A stretch of DNA of 64,000 bases from Parelaphostrongylus tenuis (Eukaryota; Nematoda; Chromadorea; Rhabditida; Metastrongylidae). Below, piece after piece: positions 55,426-64,000 of the stretch. The notes under the pieces are model-generated. The model saw nothing but the letters and a program-made list of their open reading frames with translations. It did no database searches and had not been told where the DNA came from. Made by a program: the position numbers and the translations under genes. Within the stretch, counting starts at the first letter, position 1. Each line of letters opens with the position of its first letter. Where the stretch lies: NCBI GenBank assembly GCA_019055375.1, contig JAHQIW010000865.1, forward strand, positions 1-64,000, read 5' to 3'.

Positions 55426-55637
55426 TTTGATGACACATTAGCTACTGCCAACGATATGTACGCAAGAGAAAAATTTGAAGATGGAGGTTTTCTGTGAAGA
55501 GAAAAAATTGTTGCTGCACATGAAAATTTATTGATGGCTTTGCTTACGCAATATTAAATCAAATCGAATGGTGCCTTTCTGACACCTCATTGAAACTCAC
55601 ATTCTGCACTAAGCTGACTAATTCCTTCTCCGTGCAG

Positions 55638-55796
55638 ACATTCGATTCCATAGGTCACAAAGAACTCCTGTCATTGTTCAATAAAGGAAAACAAGTGCAT
55701 GATCATGACAGTAGTCAAACAATTCCCCTATCATACGACAGTTTGAATGAGGAAAGATTTTGCCGAAGTCTGCAAACCAAATGTCAAGGAACTTGA
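55638..55796 (+). CDS. Candidate exon, possibly decayed
   Basis: A TTCTCCGTGCAG acceptor opens about 52 codons (TFDSIGHKELLSLFNKGK, then HDHDSSQTIPLSYDSLNEE, FCRSLQTKCQGT) to a TGA. The same frame continues after the stop with NYCTHCLIFANENSDCFFA and YKELFKRRR to an AGGAG|GTATAG donor. Either the TGA is a disabling mutation or the exon ends earlier. No family is recognised. Confidence 0.35.
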   Translation, partial: TFDSIGHKELLSLFNKGKQVHDHDSSQTIPLSYDSLNEERFCRSLQTKCQGT

Positions 55797-56147
55797 AACT
55801 ATTGCACACATTGCCTCATTTTCGCAAACGAGAACTCGGACTGCTTCTTTGCTACCTACAAGGAGTTGTTCAAGAGAAGGAGGTATAGTGCGATTCTATT
55901 GTAGCACATTTATCAGAACCTAGAATAAACGCCAGACACATGGAACTTTTCAGAAGGGCTGACATCAATGTGGCGGAAAAATTGTTGTATGCAGCTCAAA
56001 ACGATTCACTCTTAGAAAGACCATAAGAACTTTGTGACCTTGTTGCACTGTTTGTCCCGATCCATGATGATTAGCCTATTACTGCACCTTCGTCCTAATA
56101 CGGAGCTGTAAGCAGACAACAATGATCGTTACCTTTCCATAACTTCT

Positions 56148-56290
56148 CTCTCGAGCAATCATATTTTCGCGTGGAATATACCATTTGGGATTCTGCTGCT
56201 TGGAATTTTGTGTGATCGAAAGATGTGGAGAGCCAAAGTTTTGAGACCCAATAAAATCACAGCCGCCTTTTTCAAGGTTCGAGGCTATAA
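56148..56290 (-). CDS. Possible astacin-like N-terminal exon
   Basis: After a GGCATGCAG acceptor the minus strand reads FIASNLEKGGCDFIGSQNFG, then SPHLSI. Astacins carry a G.GC.S.[IV]G......LS[IL] segment just before the zinc-site exon, and this lies on the same strand upstream of copy 2. No donor of the phase needed to join 52291 is visible, so the link is weak. Confidence 0.25.
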
Positions 56291-56299
56291 ACTGCATGC

Positions 56300-58070
56300 C
56301 TTCTCGATCAATATAACTTCTTCCCTTTGATAAAAAAAAGAAGATCTCAGACTATTCTAGCACGTTGAGTGCAGTGATCTGATGGAATAATGGTTAGCAA
56401 GAGAATCCCCGTAACTACTGTGCAATACACTTGTTGGGCGCACTCTAGTGGGTTGGTATGAAACGTTTCGGAATGCTTGTTTTTTGCTGAGAATTTCTTA
56501 TGCATTCAGGTTCCTGTTTTTAGTAGCGCTTGAAGAATTTCTTGTGGCTATTCTGATGATTGATACTTATACATTTGTTCTAAAATGGAATTTTCCCCAA
56601 AGTAAAAAAGAGTGTTTATGCTACACGAGACCGCTTGAGTTCAAGTGATGCTTTGGTACTCACGATACTCGTGTAATATCGTCAATCGTTTTTGTCCTCG
56701 GGACAATTCTATCTTAAGACAAATGTATAAGTGTTTATATATGATAATAACCGCTAGAAGCTGCTCTAAACGATAGTAAATACAGAAACTCAAATGCATA
56801 AAAAATAATCAATAAGAATGGAAAGGTTCGGAAAATTTCTTGCCAAATTAAGACCAACTAGACATGATTTCCTTCAGCGAATGTAAAGACCTCAGAGAAG
56901 GTACACCGGTCCGTCGAGGCGACACCACGTCGGCAGAGGCTGTCCACTTTGGCAGTGCAGTGGAAAATAATATTACTTGCTTAAGGAAGAGGAGTACATA
57001 TATATGTGGAAATTTCTAATGTCATAGGTTCTCGCATGACCACGCCGATTCACTATTATTCTGCTTTCAGTGTACTACCAGTGAAGAAGAGACGATGCGT
57101 AATGAGATTAGCGAGCAAAAGAAAAGAGAGGTACTACTCATAAACAGGGTCAGAAACCCAAAATGAGAAGAATCTACGGTGCGAGACTCAACAGATCATG
57201 CTCGAATGTTCTGCGATGGCGCGGACCGCGTCGCAGTTGCACTTAAGTGGTTCAATGGACATGGAAAACAACATAAAGAAGAAGTTGGAAAATTAGGAAA
57301 ATAGAAAGGGCTCTGTTATATAGCGGAGAGTGAGCTGATACTCCAACCACACCAGAAAACATGCGCACTAGCCAGAGGGCATTTGAAAGAAGTTTCTAGA
57401 ATTGAAAAGTGCTCACATCTTCAGGCCAGCCTGTGACGCTTAAATTTCTGTAAATAAGCCTATCCTTAAAACCAAAAAAGTACATGCACTAATGGCGGAG
57501 CAAAGCGGGGTCACAAAAGTAGGCGAACGAATGAGTGATGACAAGAAGAACAGTAGAGTGGAATGCTAAAAAATGCAAGTGTCTATTGTGGATAAAGTTA
57601 ATATTCTGGACTCGCAGATGGCAACTGGTTCAGAATCATAAATGGGCCTCGTTAAAATCACCAGTCAGAAGCGGATGATCTCCATAAATGGCAGATTGGT
57701 GAGGGATAGACAAATGGGTACTAAGATGCGATCACTACCATTGAATACTGGCCACCCGAAAGTCTAAGCAAGAGGTACTGTAGCTCATAAAATAACGCGT
57801 AGCATTTCATTACGCACTACTAAGAAAAGCTACTCACCCTTCGCCCTTTTCATTTTGAATGTCTAAATAATCGGCTTCAGACTTCCTCTTTCGGAACCGA
57901 ACGCATGTATTTCTTCGAATTCTCTTCATCGCTTTCTTTATTGTGCTTAGTTCAGCGTCTTCTTAAATAATTTAGACAACTTTTAGATTTTTGAAGCATA
58001 GGTTTTAAATACTCATTCGGGAAAATTAGTCATGACATAAGTGCCAGTATATCAAAATTAAAATCAGTTT
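56300..58070. other. No gene recognised
   Basis: 56870-57800 is notably purine-rich on the + strand with several open but unrecognised stretches (for example SQKRMISINGRLVRDRQ near 57670), possibly a worn-out LINE. Nothing is supportable as a gene. Confidence 0.35.
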
Positions 58071-58333
58071 ATAAGCACTTTGATGAAATTAATAGATAAC
58101 ATTAAGGCTCTTAGATCATCACCGCCGAGCAAATGTATTCTATTTGGCATTAGTGTAATGTCCTTTCAGTTAGATGAGTTACGGTATTCTTTGTTGTCAA
58201 AATACTTCAAGTTTTCCAGAACCATAATCACAGCGACAATTTCAGCAGTATTTTTCACCATGAAATGAAGTAACAGCTCATGAGGCATTCGTAAAAATCA
58301 TGCTCATTCTTGAATAGCTTAAACCCTTTAAAA

Positions 58334-59124
58334 TCAATTTATATACCATGATTTTCCGGAGATTATGTACGGTATCATGATATATCCCCGCGTGTCTTTC
58401 GAGTTCCACTTGTTAGAAATGTTGAAGAGGTGCAATTTTCCAGTGATCGATCTCAAAAATGGAACCGGTGAGGAATTATAGAAGCAGAAAGTGGTTGATA
58501 CAAATGTTCTGTTTTGTCGATGATTAGCCGTAACTTCCAGATAACGATCTTCAAAGTCAAAGAATTCTCGTACGAGAGGAGTTGTTCTTTCAGAGTCAAA
58601 GAAATTTTTAATAGCAAAGTGTTCGAATCTCAACAAATATTCTTGGCGGCGTTTAGTATGTTTACAGTCGATGATTTAGAAAAAAACTGAAGTTTTGACA
58701 ACAATTTTCAGAAAGTGCTGTGCAACCCTGCTCCTCGCTAAATCGTACCTGTAAACTATCGACATTTCCAAGCCAATTAGTTGTGTAGTATGTACGCGTC
58801 AAACGAATTTCTTCAATAGTTAATGGTGATAAAAGGAAAAGATAAACTCACCTTTGTACTTCGGAAAGCTGAAGAATATCGTCTTCCTCCCCATTAAAAA
58901 TGTCGATAATTTTTCCCTAAAAACTTATATGAAAATTGTATGATTATCACAAATTTATATTTATATGATTATTACAAATTTAAATGATTATTTACTACAA
59001 AGGTCTGTGTTATCCCAATTACTATTGCCAGAAGTATGAAAATGAAAAAGTTCTCAGCAGATTTTAGGAAAAAAGTTTGAAAACATTTAAAGTAATGAAC
59101 GAGACGGGCTATAACTCTAGCCAT
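58334..59124 (-). pseudogene. Putative signal-anchor membrane protein gene
   Basis: The ATG at 59124 begins MARVIARLVHYFKCFQTFF, then a clear hydrophobic segment (FFIFILLAIVIGITQTFV), typical of a type II signal anchor. Exon 1 can end at 58976 (phase 2), exon 2 is 58852-58916 (MGRKTIFFSFPKYK) and exon 3 is 58749-58810 (IRLTRTYYTTNWLGNVDSLQ). All are open and phase-compatible, with introns of 59 and 41 nt. A further 100-codon frame, 58334-58636 (EHFAIKNFFDSERTTPL ... GKLHLFNISNKW), ends in a stop but does not join in phase. Signal-anchored Golgi glycosyltransferase is one possibility. The frame break suggests a pseudogene or a missed exon. Confidence 0.45.
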
Positions 59125-59459
59125 ATTCTCCAGATAACCTAGAGTAAACAATCTCTCTCCTCTGTGCTTACTCTTGTCATAGTCAGCTCAACGACATTTA
59201 GGCAAACGAGCAGATACCATACTGTGAGACAAGCCGCCATTGTGACCGTTGCTGCAAGACATCTAATTATTCCAGCTTATTTGTCTAGAAATATTATTCG
59301 AGAAATATGAATGCTATAGAAATCTTGGCACAGGACCATGATGTGAAGCGTTGATGCAATTTATACCATAATTAGTCCCACTCAGAAACGGATTCGTGAT
59401 ACAAAAAACTTCGAAGTTTTGTGATTTTTGCATTGCTTCCATTTCTTATCCATCTGCAG

Positions 59460-59637
59460 AGCAAGTCAATGCATTATACCGAGAGAACAATGAACTTCCC
59501 AGAAAAGAGCAGAGTGAGGATAGAAGAAATGAAAAGAGGAAGGGAAAAGAAAGATGAGATGCGAAAAAGATTTATGCTACAGACAGAATCTGTGAAGGCG
59601 TTGTATGAAATCAACGCTATTTCTCATGCAAGATCCC
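59460..59637 (+). CDS. Candidate exon, highly charged
   Basis: A CCATCTGCAG acceptor and a CCC|GTAGCT donor bound 59 open codons plus one base. The residues are Lys, Arg and Glu-rich and helix-forming (KSRVRIEEMKRGREKKDEMR, then TESVKALYEINAISHARSR). A second frame is also open for the first half, so register is not certain. The exon candidate 46 bases downstream does not match its phase. Confidence 0.4.
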
Positions 59638-59682
59638 GTAGCTTGAAATGTAACTCCAAATGTTTTATCAAGTAGAATGCAG

Positions 59683-59841
59683 CAACGTTGTTTTCGACCC
59701 AAGCCTTTTATGGAAAACTTCATTCGATACATCTCATTGAGTGCTGAAACACTGTGGGCTGAAATTCATATAGCACAACTAGTACGTCTCGATGAAGAGC
59801 TGCACAAGAGAACAGCGGTGAAGCTTAAGAAGTGTGCTTAA
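59683..59841 (+). CDS. Candidate terminal exon
   Basis: After a GAATGCAG acceptor, 52 codons run to TAA: QRCFRPKPFMENFIRYISLS, then ETLWAEIHIAQLVRLDEELH and a Lys-rich end. The pattern looks like a helical, charged protein terminus. Its phase 0 start does not fit the phase 1 end of the candidate exon at 59460-59637, so they are separate or one boundary is wrong. Confidence 0.35.
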   Translation, partial: QRCFRPKPFMENFIRYISLSAETLWAEIHIAQLVRLDEELHKRTAVKLKKCA

Positions 59842-60129
59842 ATGAGCTACTGCTTCTATTTGAGCACCAGTGTTATGTCTAGAAATGCCAAAACAATTTG
59901 AATGTTAGGTCAAGATTAAATGTGTCACTGCCTTATGCAATGCTCCTGTGTAATCACGAAGACATCTGATCAAACCCTTCCAATGTCGTACACAAGCAGA
60001 CCGAATATTTGATAATCCAACATGATTCTCTCTTTTTTTGAGAAATATTTTTCAATTTATCATGAATGCTGCGCTGTATACTACAGAATCACTCACTTAT
60101 TCATGCATCATATATCAATAACATATATG

Positions 60130-60215
60130 CATATGTATTCATATCAATAACAACATAACAGTGCTAAAAGGCAGGAGAAATGAAGAATTTGAATAGATTA
60201 TACAAAATCGAATTT
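60130..60215 (+). repeat. Dispersed repeat, copy 1
   Basis: ATATCAATAACAACATAACA, GTGCTAAAAGGCAGGAGAAA and TGAAGAATTTGAATAGA are repeated with few changes at 61510-61580 in the same orientation. Confidence 0.6.
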
Positions 60216-60397
60216 TAGATCAAAATCTTTTACACTCTTCTGCTCAAACGACTATGTAAAAATCACTCCCTGTTTTGAAATTTGCAAGATTCTTCCCATT
60301 AGTTTCACTCCCACTCATTGCGTCAAAAACAAATTTCAAAGCTGTGATGTCATTGCTGAGCCAATTAATCTTGCGAAGCTTTTTTATTTTTATTTAT

Positions 60398-60625
60398 TTA
60401 TTCACACGACTTCGTCATCGATACTTCTAGCATTCGCGTTTCTCGTCTTTTTCTTGAATGACATAGAATACTGGTCGATCACAGTCTCCTTGCAATCTCG
60501 AAAATAGCCTGGCTGTGGCGCTCCATAGGGCGCATTGTTCAGTGCCAAGAGTGTTGAGGGTGGAGCTCGGCTCCACGCGTGATGCGACAAGCATCATAAC
60601 CACTCACCCACGGCACTCCATAGGG
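60398..60625 (-). repeat. SINE family A, copy 9
   Basis: Reverse copy: GATACTTCTAGCATTCGCGT, CTTGCAATCTCGAAAATAGC, GAGGGTGGAGCTCGGCTCCA, AAGCATCATAACCACTCACC head complement. Confidence 0.8.
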
Positions 60626-61128
60626 CAACGTTGGGTATTAAAATTGAGCGACTTGTAGAAAGGACACTATCACCACCATGGTGAAAGTGACATTGTTTCT
60701 GAAGTAATAATCAGTGGGTAGGCTGGATAGAGTGGTTACTGTCTCGAGTCCTAATGATCAAGAGGAGCAACAGATGATACACGCGATTCGTTTTGCTTTG
60801 CCAAAGTCTCATCAGAATCTACCAATATAAATAGATATTCATTTTACAGATACAACCAATCATTAAACTTCTTACTTGTTGGACATTTATGATCACTATC
60901 TGCCACAAAGGTAGAGTTGAGAACACAAATTCTTCCAGAAACGACATCTTTTAGGTAGCACACCACGAAGCAGATCTGTACTTTTGATCACAAGTCAACA
61001 CCTAAGGTGATGACTCTAAACAAACACTTTTCAAGTGAACTTCATTTAGGTTACTGGTGTTCCTATAATATTTGAATGTAAATAGCTGCCAGATATTTGG
61101 AGGTGTTTATGCACAATTGACTCACATA

Positions 61129-61264
61129 ACTATTCCCACAGTACATTCCAATGCTTTCTATTGCTAGACTTTCTCCATTCTTCGTATGTAAGGGTAGTTT
61201 CATTATCCTGAACGATTTGGTGTTGAGAGTGTGCCATGTTGCTTAGCAAACAGCTACTGAAAAC
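61129..61264 (-). CDS. Candidate terminal exon
   Basis: A TTGTTTTCAG acceptor starts one split-codon base plus about 44 codons to a TAG: SCLLSNMAHSQHQIVQDNE, then TYEEWRKSSNRKHWNVLWE. Protein-like and outside repeats. No partner exon is confirmed; the minus-strand exon at 61673-61776 has its own stop, so this would be a different gene or a neighbour. Confidence 0.4.
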
Positions 61265-61399
61265 AAAATCGCATTCGGTGATACATAAAACATTCGGTTC
61301 AGACGGGGTAGAATGCGCATCCCATCCGTATCCGACAGACCCGTTAAAGGTTGGATGTTCACAGCCACGATAAAACATAAAAACACGAAGAAAGGTGAC

Positions 61400-61500
61400 A
61401 AAGCGGTGGGTCTTGGTGATGTAGCGGTAGCACGAGACCACGGAATGGATGAAACGCGTGTTCAACTCTGGCATAAGGTAAACGCTTCATCATCACTCAA
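61400..61500 (+). other. tRNA-like sequence
   Basis: GTGATGTAGCGGTAGCACGA resembles an A box, and about 35 bases on GCGTGTTCAACTCTGGC a B box. Together with the following dispersed repeat (61510-61580) this may be one SINE copy. Confidence 0.35.
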
Positions 61501-61509
61501 TACATTTAA

Positions 61510-61580
61510 ATGCATATCAACAACATCATAACACTGCTAAAAGGCAGGAAAATGAAGAATTTGGATAGTTTATAAAAAAA
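61510..61580 (+). repeat. Dispersed repeat, copy 2
   Basis: CATATCAACAACATCATAAC, ACTGCTAAAAGGCAGGAAAA and TGAAGAATTTGGATAG match 60130-60215. Confidence 0.6.
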
Positions 61581-61672
61581 TGGTATTGTGAAGTTTGGGT
61601 GTTTGTGTGCTATTCAATTGGAACTTGGTGTATGAATATCCACTTTGTAAGAATTTTGGATGCAATACAATA

Positions 61673-61776
61673 TTAGAAAGCCTGTGATGGATGACTACAA
61701 TTTTCCATGAATTTTTCAGATGTGGAAGCGTCCAACTCCTCACCAGTGAAAACATTTCTCAAAAACAATTTTCCAC
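61673..61776 (-). CDS. Terminal exon Y of a minus-strand gene
   Basis: The acceptor GTGATTACAG precedes 61776. Two split-codon bases plus 33 codons and a TAA read GGKLFLRNVFTGEELDAST, then SEKFMENCSHPSQAF. The two-base start fits the one-base end of exon X (62001-62127), restoring a Cys codon at the junction. Composition is clearly protein-like. Function unknown. Confidence 0.55.
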
Positions 61777-62000
61777 CTGTAATCACATGTAGACATATGA
61801 CAGAGTACCCCTAGCGCTTTCGCTAGATAAATTGCCAGGGAGTGCGTATCGGCATATGACATTTAAGTTTCTATTTGAAAAACGACTTCATAGACTTGAC
61901 TTCAGACTATGTTCAAGTTGGAAATGCAGGAAGAGTGAAGACTTGGCTGAATACGAAATAAATGAATTGTGAACATTAATTTTCAACATTGAAAATGCAC

Positions 62001-62127
62001 AGCTTGGTTGGCCCAGTGTACTATATTTGTCGCCATGAAACTCTTCTTGCTCAATATCTCGCAAAAACATGACTGATTCCTTATTGTTGCACAGCTCTAC
62101 GTATGAAACATTCCTATTGGCAACTTT
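62001..62127 (-). CDS. Exon X of a minus-strand gene
   Basis: A TGTTAAG acceptor and AAGCT|GTGCAT donor bound 42 codons plus one base: KVANRNVSYVELCNNKESV, then MFLRDIEQEEFHGDKYSTLG and QPS. It joins in phase to exon Y at 61776, leaving a 224 nt intron. A further minus-strand open piece at 62212-62291 (VDIVSRRLMVLPGLPETAQN) may be an upstream exon, but its phase does not fit directly. No domain is recognised. Confidence 0.55.
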
Positions 62128-62310
62128 CTTAACACTTGTTTATTTACATGGATATCAATCTGAAAGATGTTCATAAAGAGACCCCCAGAGGTGGATTTCA
62201 TGTACTAAAATGTTGTAGGAGAGTATTTTGGGCAGTCTCAGGCAGTCCAGGAAGAACCATCAATCGTCGAGAAACGATATCAACCTTGTAAAAGTTTAAG
62301 ACAAGATTAG

Positions 62311-62441
62311 CTCTTGAAACACTCTTCTCTTTCTACGTTCGTGATCTACTCCACGGACTAGTAGTGGCTGCTGAATGCCATTCAAATTGGGTTTCCAGCA
62401 TAAGTGGTATTCTATCTGATATACCTCAACTTGGTTCAAAT
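62311..62441 (+). CDS. 3' edge gene, exon 1 seen
   Basis: The acceptor CAAGATTAG and the strong donor AAAT|GTAAGT bound two bases plus 43 codons: LETLFSFYVRDLLHGLVVAA, then ECHSNWVSSISGILSDIPQL and GSN. It alternates hydrophobic and polar segments. A weak resemblance to the membrane segments of ZIP-type transporters (D..H...GL.v.A ... S...I..DIPQ.LG) is noted but not relied on. It ends in phase 0, matching the next exon. It is internal, so the gene starts further upstream. Confidence 0.55.
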
Positions 62442-62880
62442 GTAAGTGTAAAATAATTCCAAGTAGAATTTTTGTTCTTTTTGTGATTGAACGTTGAAGC
62501 AGCAGTTATTTTCTGGCAATAATCACTACATATTCATACTGCATATCAATCCACCCCCGGAGTTTAAGGACATTTATTTTGTAAAACGCTCCAGATTGAT
62601 ATGTGTACATGTGAGAAATACTAAGAGCGCTGTCAACAGAAATACTTCACTTAAATAGCTGTGCAACAACATGGGATCAGTCGTGTCATATGAGTATATT
62701 ATGCAGAAAGAATTTCATGACGACAAACACAGAATGTTGGATAGGTCAAATTATGTATTGCAATATTAAAGCTCTAAAAATTCATTTCTTTCCTATTCAA
62801 AATAGCTCTTCACTCTTCTTCCCTTAGCGTTTTGAGTTGCACAAGCGATTATAGAAAGGTAGGGCTAACTGACGGGGTAG

Positions 62881-62964
62881 ATTATTGAGCATGAGTTCAG
62901 AAGCTTACAGTATCGTCGAAGAAAGTGCGAACAAGAGTTCAGACCGCGTTGTTATCCCAAAGGC
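62881..62964 (+). CDS. 3' edge gene, exon 2
   Basis: Acceptor CGGGGTAG, donor GGC|GTAGCA, exactly 28 codons in phase 0: IIEHEFRSLQYRRRKCEQ, then EFRPRCYPKG. Strongly basic with two Cys. Phase fits exon 1. To reach the exon at 63086 (which needs a phase 2 start) a small exon is required; the GATAAATGGGTGTT piece after TTTTTCAG at 62999 would fit in phase but is only 14 nt. Confidence 0.55.
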
Positions 62965-63085
62965 GTAGCATTTTTGTTTAATTATGGAGTTTTTCAGGAT
63001 AAATGGGTGTTGTATTTAATAGATTCAAGATCATAGAACTTCCTTGAATACTGTTTCTCATTTTCATAAAGTTAAAATATTTCAG

Positions 63086-63120
63086 ATTGAAGTTTTACTA
63101 TATAGCTGTCAGAACCATCA
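63086..63120 (+). CDS. 3' edge gene, exon 3
   Basis: An AATATTTCAG acceptor and ATCA|GTGAAG donor bound 35 nt: one base, LKFYYIAVRTI, one base. The one-base end joins the two-base start at 63469 to give a Thr codon. Small, so supported mainly by the phase agreement. Confidence 0.45.
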
Positions 63121-63468
63121 GTGAAGTTCACATAATGGGTGTATTTGCACCGAAGCAAAACATAATTTTTTGGTTAGTAGAGCAACTTTCAGTAGGAAAT
63201 GAAATTTTTTTGCAGTTGTGTAATTTCCTTATCGTGATATGAGGAGTTTTGGCAAATGGTCGTTCCTTTTATTTAAGATCCTCGAGAAATTTTTTTTTTT
63301 TGAAAACTATCTTTTCGTAGCGTAAGTGCTCCTAACATTCAAATTGACATAAAGGTAGCATTAAGTCCATTGTGAAGTTCACTCGACAAGCTAACTACTT
63401 CAAGTGTAAAAAGTGATCTTCTTCTTGCTATTAAAGCATTCAACCGAAACCGCTGACACCAATTTCAG

Positions 63469-63515
63469 CGTTGGAATCGTCCAGATATGATCTATCAACA
63501 CTACCAAGAAATCAA
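63469..63515 (+). CDS. 3' edge gene, exon 4
   Basis: A CCAATTTCAG acceptor and ATCAA|GTGAAA donor bound two bases plus 15 codons (LESSRYDLSTLPRNQ), ending in phase 0. The intron to the next exon is 39 nt, close to the minimal nematode size. Confidence 0.6.
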
Positions 63516-63554
63516 GTGAAATGCCTGTCACAGACCCCACCTGACTAAAAGCAG

Positions 63555-63638
63555 ATCGAATGTGCAGCACAATTTAGCTATTGCTGCTACAAAGTAATGA
63601 GAGAGCCGTTTCGGAAACCAAACACACTATTGAAATCG
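63555..63638 (+). CDS. 3' edge gene, exon 5
   Basis: Acceptor AAAAGCAG, donor ATCG|GTGAGA, 28 codons in phase 0 at both ends: IECAAQFSYCCYKVMREPF, then RKPNTLLKS. Cys-rich in its first half. The next intron is 49 nt. Phase agreement with exons on both sides makes this the best-supported part of the gene. Confidence 0.65.
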
Positions 63639-63687
63639 GTGAGATTTGAGTTCTTGATTGATGAAGGGAAAATTTTGTCTACCATAG

Positions 63688-63737
63688 AGCCTTTTCAGCA
63701 GCCGTGTATTAGAGCAACTATACACCGTTCCGAAATG
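63688..63737 (+). CDS. 3' edge gene, exon 6
   Basis: A CTACCATAG acceptor and AAATG|GTTAAA donor bound 16 codons plus two bases (SLFSSRVLEQLYTVPK). The frame would hit a stop shortly after the donor, so splicing is needed; the next exon supplies one base to complete the codon. Confidence 0.6.
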
Positions 63738-63826
63738 GTTAAACTAATGCTTAGTGAAATTGCATGTGATTTAGCTATAAGAAAATGACGAGATATTATT
63801 GATATATAAAGCAAACTACACGTCAG

Positions 63827-63872
63827 TTTACTACAGTCTTGTGGAACAGTCGGTACTCTGAACATAGCTGAG
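63827..63872 (+). CDS. 3' edge gene, exon 7
   Basis: An ACACGTCAG acceptor and GAG|GTGTCT donor bound one base plus 15 codons (LLQSCGTVGTLNIAE). It joins exon 6 to form a Cys codon and ends in phase 0. Confidence 0.6.
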
Positions 63873-63984
63873 GTGTCTGCTTCAGTAGACTGATTAGGGT
63901 ACTCTGTGAGACTATTTAAAGCAGTGCCGAAGTTGTTACGCCAGAGCCATATGTACATTTTGGAGGTGTCCCACTTTTCTCCAG

Positions 63985-64000
63985 TGGCTAATGCTCCACA
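63985..64000 (+). CDS. 3' edge gene, exon 8, cut by window
   Basis: After a TTTTCTCCAG acceptor the first codons (WLMLH) continue in phase 0 from exon 7 and run off the end of the window. Confidence 0.5.

Overview
Organism and overall character. The window is AT-rich and eukaryotic, with small exons bounded by TTTCAG/TTNCAG acceptors and GTRAGT-like donors and introns as short as about 45-50 nt. Together with mariner-like relics, astacin-plus-ShK exons and tRNA-headed SINEs, this points to a nematode, most likely clade V and possibly a strongylid or hookworm relative. There is no long single-exon gene. Most open stretches over 60 codons are repeat shadows. Real coding sequence appears as short, splice-bounded, phase-compatible exons. 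I see no CRISPR array, phage, operon or rRNA.

Layout. 0-10 kb (+): exon fragments of a basic Ser/Lys-rich protein (2.2-3.05 kb) and a coiled-coil 3' gene part ending at 9724; they may be one gene. 3.7 and 12.3-12.7 kb (-): isolated candidate exons. 15-25 kb: SINEs, two mariner relics and a LINE-like relic. 25.6-27.3 kb (-): a broken astacin metalloprotease copy. 27-34 kb and 39.6-40.1 kb: retroelement-like repeats carrying hammerhead ribozymes, one nested inside a mariner derivative. 41-45 kb: a degenerate tandem repeat, an internally deleted mariner and SINEs. 47.6-52.3 kb (-): a second astacin copy with an intact zinc motif and a C-terminal ShK-type exon, damaged in one exon. 58.3-59.1 kb (-): a putative signal-anchored membrane protein. 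61.6-62.1 kb (-): two phase-matched exons. 62.3 kb to the end (+): seven or eight mostly phase-matched exons of a gene leaving the window.

Main point. At least eight loci carry hammerhead-ribozyme-like cores (CTGANGA, stem II, GAAA, short stem III) in two repeat families. Stem I and stem II covary between copies. Family 1 shows head-to-tail partial dimers, inverted partial dimers and 11-12 bp flanking direct repeats. This is the expected signature of a small, ribozyme-processed retroelement of Penelope-like or retrozyme type. No reverse transcriptase of that class is visible here, so the copies look non-autonomous.
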